This document shows, piece by piece, positions 56,695 through 64,000 of a stretch of DNA of 64,000 nt. Both the position numbers and the translations under genes were made by a program. Position 1 is the first letter of the stretch; each line of letters begins with the position of its first letter. The notes beneath the pieces are model-generated. The model worked only from the letters and a program-made list of their open reading frames with translations, made no database searches and had not been told where the DNA came from. Source of the stretch: Nigrospora sphaerica (Eukaryota; Ascomycota; Sordariomycetes; Amphisphaeriales; Apiosporaceae); the NCBI GenBank assembly GCA_018287875.1, contig JAGVVL010000001.1, positions 6,076,001 to 6,140,000 of the forward strand, read 5' to 3'.

Positions 56695-57634
56695 TTAGAT
56701 ATCGTCGATCTCGATGTCCTTGCCGCCAGCACCGCCCTCCTCGTCGGAGCTGGAGGCCTGGTCGTCTCCGAACTCGAAGTTGCACTCGCCGTCCTCGTTG
56801 GGGTACGTGTCGGTCTCGTTGATCTTGGCCGACTCGGGCAGCTCGCCGTACGACTTGAGGGCGCGGGCCTCGTCGGCGTTGTACTTGAGAATGACATCGC
56901 CCTTGTCGTCCTGGTAGTCTCGCAGCGAGAGGAGGATGATATCACCCTGGTTGATCCTGCGGTGGGTTAGCCGGTGTTGGGCGCAGCCGTGGCATGTTGT
57001 GGGTGGATGGGAAGTCCTTACCAGACCTTCTTCCGGAGCTTGCCACGGATGTGAGCCAGTCTTCGGACGTTATCGAAGCTATGCCGAGTTAGATGGGCGT
57101 TGTGTCCGCGGTGCATCGCAAAGGAGGGCTTACCAGAGAGCCTCGAGACGGCCGTTACCCAGCATCTTCACCACCTGGGCGTACTCCTGACCATCCTCCT
57201 GTGGCATGTGTGAGCATCGCGCATCTCACCGAAGGGGGTCGTTTTCGGGTGGCTTACCTTGAAGGTCAACTCGCGCTTCTCGTCGTCGTTCTCGTTCTTG
57301 CCACGACGTCTGTTCTTTCCTCCCTATTGATGACAGCATCAGTATACAAGGCTCAAAAGGCGGACCCGTGCGGCCAAGCCAGCGCGGCGCGTGTGGATCG
57401 CATATCGTGGGCGTGGCTGGCCGGTCAAAGGCATCATCGATCCGTACAGGTTCGAGATGGCAGCGACAGCGGCAAGCCCGGGGTCGCGAGGGCAGAGAAG
57501 GGTGGGCGCCGGTGAAGGAGCGCATCGTACCCCGCCACCTCCCCAAGAGGAAAGGAAAGGCCAAGGGCAAAAAGCCAGAGGGCAGAATGCGATGCAGCGA
57601 AAAGCAGACGTACCTTTCCCTTGTTCTTCGGCAT
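56695..57634 (-). CDS. TIF11: Translation initiation factor eIF1A
   Basis: This 156-residue factor binds the A site of the 40S subunit and helps scanning and start-codon choice. Exons are 57614-57634, 57258-57323, 57134-57198, 57022-57078 and 56695-56956, all with GT-AG introns. The basic N-terminal tail reads [18 protein letters not shown]. The OB fold follows: [59 protein letters not shown], then [19 protein letters not shown]. The C-terminal tail is acidic and ends in DIEIDDI, as in yeast and animal eIF1A. Length and residue pattern match the family closely, and nothing is missing. Exon 1 encodes only seven residues. Confidence 0.97.
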
Positions 57635-58656
57635 TTTGGCGGTCTTCTCGCGTCAAAAAAACGTCCAGATGATTTTGGGCGAGTAAGCAAGGAGAAGAAG
57701 AAGGCAGGAAAGCGCCGTGCGTTTTCTGCGGTGTTTGTTGTGGTTGGTGGTGTGTGTGAAAAGGTCGGGTGGGATGGCGATTGGTGACGCTGAGCAGGTG
57801 GGCCTTGAATGGATTTGCTCCAGTCGAGCCGTAACCCGCTTGCAGTCCCCTCGTTATATACGGGAAAAGTACGATGTACCCGGGCTGGCACCCTTGTGTT
57901 GATTTAGGTGATGGTTGCGCTAGCAGCCCAAAGTCTGACTCCAACGTTTAGTACCTGCGGGCTTTTGGCAAGTGTGACTAACCCCGGTTATGCGTTGGGG
58001 GGGCACCTGCATAATTCATATGGATACAGGTACGTACCTAGAGAAAGACTTGGAACTTGAAGCTTAGCGTCATAAGCCGAGTACACTGTACATTCTCACC
58101 AGGAGCTTTCTTCAAGCTGATCTATACCAGTAAAAATATGGCAAGTACCTCCTTACTCAGGATATACCCACCTACCTCTTAACCTGGATTGCCGTGGACG
58201 TCTGTCCATCTCTATAGGCACATGTACCAGACAAAACTTGGTGCTTTGCTGACTGATTGGCCTTCTTTCCCTTTGTATCCTTCGCCTCCTAACATTCCAC
58301 TAAGCTTGTGGCTCGGCCCGGCGCCTTTCCTCGAAGGCCTTCTTGAACCCCCGATGGCTCTGTTGCCCGGGCAGCAGAGCACCAGGATTCCGAGAAACTC
58401 TGTCGAGTGACTCGCTTGTCACCGCCACGCGTGGCTCGGGGCTCTGCCGAAGGCAGATAGCCGGACCAAGTCGAAACCCACCATCGTTGCCCGCTTCGGC
58501 AGCCTGGGCAGAGCGAAAAGGCAAACAAAAGCCTGGCAATTCCTTGCCTACCTGCGTACCGCTTTTCCGTCCACGCACATCGGCAGCAGAACAGCTTGGA
58601 CATCGCCGTGGGCGAAAGCCCATGAAGACGGCCAGACACGGAGCTTTTCTGCTGTC
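57635..58656. other. Divergent region between eIF1A and the 282-residue gene
   Basis: These 1.0 kb carry the promoters of two divergent genes. TACCTA-type words lie at 58035-58040 and 58170-58176. No other gene is seen. Confidence 0.5.
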
Positions 58657-59505
58657 ATGACAAGAGGATCACCGGGTCGCTCCCTCCTGAGCGGGCCTCA
58701 GCTTTGCCTCCGAGCCAACACCCGTCCATTGTCGTCCCGTGGATATCGCCAAAACCAACCAACAGCAGGCCCAAATCACCATGTCCCGGGCCAAAACCAG
58801 CGTCGGGGGCAGCCGCCCGGGGCCTCCAATGCAGCCCGTTTGCCGTTACCCTTTGGGGCCGAGGTGGATGTAGAAGCGCTTGAGCCTGATCAAGTGGTGG
58901 GGGCCTTCATCCGCAAGCATGATATCCATTTGCCCATGAAGCTGATGAGGCGAATCCCGGGGATTCCCCGACCTCAGCCCACGTGGCTCGCTGCGCTCAT
59001 GAGCCGCCGCCATTGCTTCGACCACAACGCTCTGAAATACCTGGATAAACTCGAGCATCCCATGAGGAAGACGATGCTCGATTACTATGAGGCCAAAAAA
59101 CCCCAACCCCTGTGGTACGTTGCGGCGAGCTTCGGCGACGCGCGCCCCATCGTTCACACCAAGGCGGTCCGCTGGATGAAAAGGGGTCTGCGAGAAGCGC
59201 TGCTCGAGCGTGGCTACGATCGCGAGGGGCGAATGGTGGCGAAGGACGGCCGGCAAACTTCGATACGCGACATGTACGGCACAATCAAGGTCCACTGCTC
59301 CGACGCGAAGGCTTTGTGTAAGCTCGAGTGGCCGGGCGTCTTCGCTCTGATGAAGAAAGTCCTCGCGGCTGCCGAGGTCCAGCTCCAAAGGGATCATGCA
59401 GGCAAACACACGACGCCGCCTCCCGCCGACAAAAAGCCCATCCAGACCAACAAGAAGACAAGGACGGGTGGAAGCTGGGCCCACGGCAAACCGCACTCCA
59501 AGTAG
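58657..59505 (+). CDS. Unrecognised basic protein, 282 residues, possible mitochondrial import signal
   Basis: I do not recognise a family. The uninterrupted frame starts at an ATG (MTRGSPGRSLLSG). The first 30 residues are rich in Arg, Ser and Leu with no acidic residue, which suits a mitochondrial presequence. Residues about 60-250 look like a folded helical domain (FIRKHDIHLPMKLMRRIPG, HNALKYLDKLEHPMRKTML, WYVAASFGDARPIVHTKAV, MYGTIKVHCSDAKALCKLEW). The C-terminus is Lys/Thr-rich and disordered. The regular alternation of hydrophobic and charged residues and the GC-biased third positions support a real gene. It is divergent from eIF1A. No catalytic motif is visible. Confidence 0.72.
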   Translation: MTRGSPGRSLLSGPQLCLRANTRPLSSRGYRQNQPTAGPNHHVPGQNQRRGQPPGASNAARLPLPFGAEVDVEALEPDQVVGAFIRKHDIHLPMKLMRRIPGIPRPQPTWLAALMSRRHCFDHNALKYLDKLEHPMRKTMLDYYEAKKPQPLWYVAASFGDARPIVHTKAVRWMKRGLREALLERGYDREGRMVAKDGRQTSIRDMYGTIKVHCSDAKALCKLEWPGVFALMKKVLAAAEVQLQRDHAGKHTTPPPADKKPIQTNKKTRTGGSWAHGKPHSK

Positions 59506-60228
59506 GGTTTATCCCGGTGGTTGTTGGAGTGGGTCGGGGCAGGAATGTAAGGAACAGAAAATAAGGCGCACATCTGCAGAGTGTAGGCCGAGATGCTGTG
59601 TTATACGTGCAGACGTATCGGCTCATACTGCAGTAGGTAGACGTCTATAGAACGCAGACGGCGAGAGTCCAAGCAGAGGCGGATGGTTTCAGGGGTCACC
59701 TGGTCTTAGGTACCACTGACCATGCCAGCTGAACCGGAAGGCTTCTTGTATTTCCCCAAGTATACGGAATACGCGCTCTCCGACGCATAGAAATCATGAC
59801 GGTGTTCTGTCGGGAATGCATAGGAAAACGAGGGTGCATACATGTCGCCTGAATGCGAGGGGTGCATGTCGTCTTCGCCGTCATTGTAGGCATCGCTTCA
59901 CAGCCCGGCCAGGCGGCCCTAGCGCACGGAGTCGTGGCGGGAGCAAGACACGCGGCCACTACAATGGTCAGACACGGTACGTACACAGGCTACTACGGAG
60001 GTACACAGCTACATTAAATGTATGCACCCAAACTGGAAGACGACAGTCGGTTTCCAATTGGGTGCCTCTGCTGGCCCTGGCCTCGACCTCACCAGCCAAT
60101 TGCGCCGATGTCCCTGTCCTATCCCATTGGAGACATAGATCACAACTAATAACTGTCCCTTACCAACCAACGCCCACCAGCCTCCTCACGACTTCACGAC
60201 CCGACCCGCGACCGCTGCATCGATCGCC
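59506..60228. other. Intergenic region upstream of CHS5
   Basis: These 723 bases hold a 3' flank and the CHS5 promoter and leader. No feature beyond a pyrimidine-rich leader near the start codon is seen. Confidence 0.5.
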
Positions 60229-61559
60229 ATGTTGGTCTCCCTCACCGTCGGCAAGGTCGACGCTGGCGTCACCGTCCTGCTCACCCCCGACAAACGCCTT
60301 GTAGGTCTGCCCCCGTCCGTCTGGATGCCCTCTCCGCGCCTGCCCAGCAGCGGCATGCCGTCGCCGCGACCCCATGCATGCGCCAGAAGCTTCTGTTCCG
60401 TCGCAAGCCGTCGCAGGGCTGCCCCTGGGCCGCCTGCGTGCCCTCTGTCCTCGCCCGCGGCCTCCTGTGCTAATCGCCGTGACCCCGGCCGCAGATCGAG
60501 TTCCCCTCCATCCTGCTCCCGCCCAACATCGCCTCGGGCTCCATCGTCGACATTACCGTTGCCCGTAACCACAGCTCCGAGGCCGAAGCCGACAAGCGGT
60601 TCGCCGCCCTGCAGGACCAGATATACGCCTCTTTCGGCGCCAGCGAACCCGCGACTCCCGTGCTGCGCTGCCGCAATGCCACCCAGACCTCGGTCGTCCT
60701 TGAGTGGGATCCCATCGAGCTCGCGACGGCCGACCTGATGTCGCTGTCGCTGTACCGCAACGGCCAGAAGGCCGGCAACATCCCCCGCCCGCTGAACATG
60801 CACAGCACCAAGATCTCGGGCTTGGCCGTCGACACCGAGTACGTCTTCCACCTGGTGCTCCGCACCAGCGCTGGCACCTTCAGCTCCGAGCAGGTGGCGG
60901 TGCGCACGCACAAGATGACGGACCTGAGCGGCGTCACCATCACGGCCGGCATCATGCCCGGCCCCATGCGCGAACAGCTCAACCAGGCCGTCGAGCGCAT
61001 AGGAGCCAAGATCGTCGACGGCGTGCGCATTGACACGACACACTTTGTCACCACCGAGGGCCGCGGCATGGCCTGGGAGAAGGCCGTCGAGATGAACATC
61101 CCCGTCGTGCGGCCGGAGTGGGTCGAGGCCTGCGAGAGGCAAGGCAGGATTCTGGGTGTCACCAAATTCTACCTGGACGCTGTGAGGCCGGGCCCGTCCA
61201 GCGAGGAGCCCAGGTCGGAGCCGCCGCCGCCGCCGGCCCAGAAGGACCTGCCGCCGGATCCGCCCAAGGAGAACGGAGACGAAGCTGCCGCGGGCAGTGC
61301 ACCGGAGGGCAAGAAGGTCGAGAGCAGCAACGCCAGCAGCGACAGCCACGACAGTGAAGCGAACGAAAAGGCCGCCGAGGAGAAGGCGAAGGCCGAGGAG
61401 GAGCAGAAGATGAGGCGCGAGGACCGGGAAAGCCAAAAGCTTGCCTTGCACCCGGGCCCGACCTCGGCGAAGCAAGGCCTGGACGAGGACGAACCAGACG
61501 ACAAGCAACCGGCCCCTTCACCCGGCGATGGTGCCAGTTTCCAGGACGTGGCACTCTGA
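60229..61559 (+). CDS. CHS5: Chitin biosynthesis protein CHS5 (exomer scaffold)
   Basis: This 378-residue protein is the core scaffold of exomer, the trans-Golgi cargo adaptor that exports chitin synthase III in yeast. Exons are 60229-60300 (MLVSLTVGKVDAGVTVLLTPDKRL) and 60495-61559. The order matches Chs5: an N-terminal Arf/ChAP-interaction strand segment (IEFPSILLPPNIASGSIVDI), an FN3 domain at about 75-165 (TSVVLEWDPIELATADL, TKISGLAVDTEYVFHLVLRT), THKMTDLSGVTI, and a BRCT domain at about 170-265 (GAKIVDGVRIDTTHFVTT, NIPVVRPEWVEACERQGRIL). A charged tail with EEKAKAEEEQKMRRED follows. The tail is much shorter than the long repetitive Lys/Glu tail of S. cerevisiae. Together with the chitinase at 14.9 kb it points to wall chitin, but the two are 43 kb apart. 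Confidence 0.93.
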
Positions 61560-61902
61560 GCGTGCCCGCCATGCATTGCGTGACTTGAAGGAAGAGATCA
61601 ACATCCAGCGCCGGAGTTCTGGAGGATGGTAATGAAGCTGCCGCTTGCTGGCATCCTGTACCCATAGTACGAAGCGTGTAATGTGGTCTACTCCAACTCA
61701 TTTTCAATTTATGCCGCCATACAGCCACTATGCCCGTGCTCTCCACCGCGACGACCTGTGCTATCCTATTGCCCCGCGTGTTGCTTTCCACGGAGACGAA
61801 TACCCTCCCCGTGCCGCCCACCCTACCCAGCCTCATCTGCGTCCTAGGCGAGCGCCAGGGCGGATTCCGTACAGACCAGCCGCGGGCAACGTTCCGGCCC
61901 TT
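61560..61902. other. Convergent spacer between CHS5 and the dehydrogenase
   Basis: This 343-base spacer holds the 3' flanks of two convergent genes, and no other feature is seen. Confidence 0.55.
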
Positions 61903-63035
61903 TCAAGGCGGCACCTCTTCCCCCTTCCAATCCCACACGCGGCCGCGGTCGGCCAGGGTCCGCCCGGCCACCACGTCAAACAGGCGCTCGGCGGCGTACT
62001 CGGGGCTGAACAGCTTGTCCTCGCGCACGTTGGCCCAGAAGGCGCGGCTCAGGTCAGTGCGCACGGTGCCCGGGTCTGCCGATCGCGGGGCGTCAGCGGT
62101 GTTTTGCTGTTTTCTCTTTCCACCGGCAAAGGGTGCGTCTTATATCTTCTCTTTAACCCGGCGGGGGGTATACGTGTAGAAGGTGGGGGCGAGGCATGAG
62201 GATTCAGGGGGCGGCGTCTTAAAGCCGAGGAGGGAGGAAAGGACCAAGAGCCAAGTGAAGGGGGTTCGTTGGGTTAGGAGATAAGAGACGGGGGGAACGA
62301 GCGGCCAGCAAAAAACACGGGGAGGAACAAGAGGGCGGTTGCGAAAAACTTACGGTAAGCCACAGCCAGGGCGCGGTCGCCGCAGCGCTGGCGCAGGTGG
62401 AGGTCGAAGGTCTTGGTCAGCGAGGCCACGCCGGCCTTGGAGGCGCGGTACGAGTACCAGCCGCCGAGGCGGTTGTCGGCGGTCGAGCCGACGCGGGCCG
62501 AGGCGGTGAGCCAGGTGGCGTGGGCGGGAAGGCGGAAAGACGAGGAGGAGGAGGAGGAGGAGGAGGAGGAAGAGGAAGAAGAGGACGCGGCGGCGGCGCG
62601 CTTGGTGGGCAGCAAGTCGCCGAAGCACTTCATGAGCACGAGGGGCCCGAGGGTGTTGACGCGCAGCGTCTCGAGGGCGGCGTCGTAGCGGACCTGGCCG
62701 GGGCTCCGCTCCGGGTGCAGCACGCCGGGCAGCGCGAGCGCGAGGCCCAGGTGCCAGCTGCCCGGCGGGAAGAGGGCGCGCGCCCGCGCCGCCGCCGCCG
62801 CCACGCTCGCCTCGTCCGTCACGTCGAGCGGCACCACCGTCAGCCGGTCCCCGGCGTCCGCGTCCGCGCCCCCCGCGTCGTCGTCCCCCAGGAGCGCCGC
62901 TCGCGTCGCCTCCACCGCCGCCTCCGTCCGGCACGTCGCCACCACCGGCGCCGTTGTCGTCCGCAGCGCGTGCCGCGCCGCCGCCCGCCCGAGGCCCCGG
63001 CTTGCCGGCGTCACGAGGATCCACGGCCGCGACAT
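61903..63035 (-). CDS. Short-chain dehydrogenase/reductase with a polyserine insertion
   Basis: This 284-residue NAD(P)-dependent oxidoreductase of the SDR family has exons 62354-63035 and 61903-62075; the intron has a GTAAGT donor and splits a His codon (HPGTVRTDLS). The Rossmann glycine motif is TPASRGLGRA at residues 9-18, a variant of TGxxxGxG. DVTDEASV marks the adenine pocket and NTLGPLVLMK the central helix. The catalytic motif is YSYRASKAG (YxxxK) with an upstream Ser in LTASARVGS. A run of 16 serines (62538-62585) lies between a beta strand and this Ser, where homologues carry a short loop. The C-terminal part ends in VWDWKGEEVPP, typical of SDRs related to the C-factor/sniffer group. 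Substrate is unknown. Third positions are almost all G or C. Confidence 0.9.
62538..62585 (-). repeat. Sixteen-codon serine run in the dehydrogenase
   Basis: The run is (TCC)n with TCT and TCG variants on the coding strand, GAG-type triplets on the plus strand. Mixed codons argue against a pure slippage artefact. Confidence 0.9.
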
Positions 63036-64000
63036 CGGTCGGCGGCCCGGCGGGGAAAAAGGGGGGAAGGGAGGAGGCCCGGGTCGGGGCCTGGTTTGGG
63101 TGGGTGAGGAAACGGGTGGCGCACGGTAAAGAACAGGCTGTAGGCTGTCAGTTGGATCCGGGGTGCTGCTGAGCCGGGACTACAAAGCTGGTCGCGAGAT
63201 ATAGGGACTGGCGGTCAAGGATCATCTCATCGCCTTTTCGCGAGGAATAATCGCTTGTTTTCCCAGGCGTGCCCTACTGTGCCTTGATACAATCACGAGA
63301 CGGAGACGAGTGATGAATCATCGGCCGCCAATTAGAGTTGTACCCCGGGCGCCCCGTGCGGATTCGCGCGATCACGACGCCTGAAAATTCGCGACGTCTT
63401 GTACGCTCGGAAGCACCTTCATCAGCCGCAGGAAAAAAGGAACGCGACACTCCCGAGGTTCGCAGCTTCGATATCACAACGCCTACTCAGTGCCCTGCGT
63501 GTTAACAGCGCTCGTGCGTCCCCAGATGCCAGAATTACAAGACCGGTCAAGACGTCTCGAAGTCCAGTCGCGGCTTCGTTTCCGAGGCTTTTCTATCGTG
63601 CTTTATTCCTCCTTCACCCGGCCCTTTGTTGTGCCCCTAGGAGGTACATATCCTCCCGCAAAATGGTGCGAGAATCATAATTTTCAACTAAGGGGTATAC
63701 GACAACCACCCCGATTAATTCGTACCGACAGCTCCGGGGCCTCCCCTGCGGGCAAACGTCTCCTGACTGCCCAGCGAAGATCCCAAAACTTGTCTCCGCG
63801 AGGAATCAGGGCGGGTTGTTCGACAGTCGTACCCGGGGCTGTCGCCCAACTGCCAAGAGGCCCAGAGCCCCGGCACCATCCAAGATGAGAATATCCAATT
63901 CCTGTACCGTCTAAAAAAAAAACAAAAAAACCGCGTTTGAGGCCACGTCACCGTCGAGGTCGGAGATTATGCCAGTCAATGGCGAGCGGTATCGTGAAGG
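63036..64000. other. Right-edge region, no recognised gene
   Basis: This region is the promoter side of the minus-strand dehydrogenase. It becomes less GC-rich after 63200. No coding frame is convincing up to the window end. An A-rich tract lies at about 63914-63930. Confidence 0.5.

Overview
The window is nuclear DNA of a filamentous ascomycete (Pezizomycotina), most likely a Sordariomycete and plausibly Hypocreales. The evidence is GC-rich coding DNA with short GT-AG introns of about 50-110 bases carrying CTAAC/CTGAC-like branch sites, single genes on alternating strands with long GC-moderate spacers, and a set of ordinary fungal housekeeping proteins (amidophosphoribosyltransferase, SEN1, XPF/RAD1, WASP/LAS17, eIF1A, CHS5, complex I 24 kDa subunit). 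The order is an inference from style and protein similarity recalled from memory; the sequence alone does not fix the species.

Layout, left to right. A 3.8 kb stretch without a recognisable gene leads into an 11-exon MFS sugar/polyol transporter (3822-6459, +). A very GC-rich block follows with a Kelch-repeat protein (7565-9295, +), the 24 kDa [2Fe-2S] subunit of respiratory complex I (9774-11060, -) and a nuclear-type BCP/PrxQ peroxiredoxin (11769-12789, -). A secreted, probably GPI-anchored GH18 chitinase with a long Ser/Thr and Tyr-Pro-Ala-Gly repeat tail lies at 14914-17663 (-), and a pirin at 20107-21177 (-). A divergent promoter region separates pirin from the purine biosynthesis gene ADE4 (23523-26251, +), which is cut into 14 exons, several of them microexons (6, 9, 13, 21 and 23 bases). 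A HhH-GPD DNA glycosylase (27417-29075, +) and the large RNA/DNA helicase SEN1 (30289-36632, +) come next, then an unrecognised 890-residue low-complexity protein (37812-40484, -).

After a 5.5 kb gene-poor region, a 67-residue membrane-associated miniprotein with a likely N-terminal lipidation signal (46025-46399, +), the structure-specific nuclease XPF/RAD1 (47059-49948, -) and a 68-residue hydrophilic protein (50692-50970, +) follow. The right part holds WASP/LAS17 (52807-54831, +), an intron-containing tRNA-Gln(CUG) (55637-55723, +), a 31-base minisatellite (56242-56350), eIF1A (56695-57634, -), an unrecognised basic protein (58657-59505, +), the exomer subunit CHS5 (60229-61559, +) and a short-chain dehydrogenase with a 16-serine run (61903-63035, -).

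There is no operon, secondary-metabolite cluster, CRISPR array or recognisable transposon. Two loose functional themes recur: cell surface and polarised growth (chitinase, CHS5, WASP) and genome maintenance (DNA glycosylase, XPF, SEN1). The most unusual things are the microexons and the probable GC-AG intron of ADE4, the lipidated miniprotein whose first intron holds an in-frame alternative start, and the tandem-repeat wall tail of the chitinase. All exon boundaries were read by eye from splice motifs, reading frame and protein conservation; none is supported by transcript data here.
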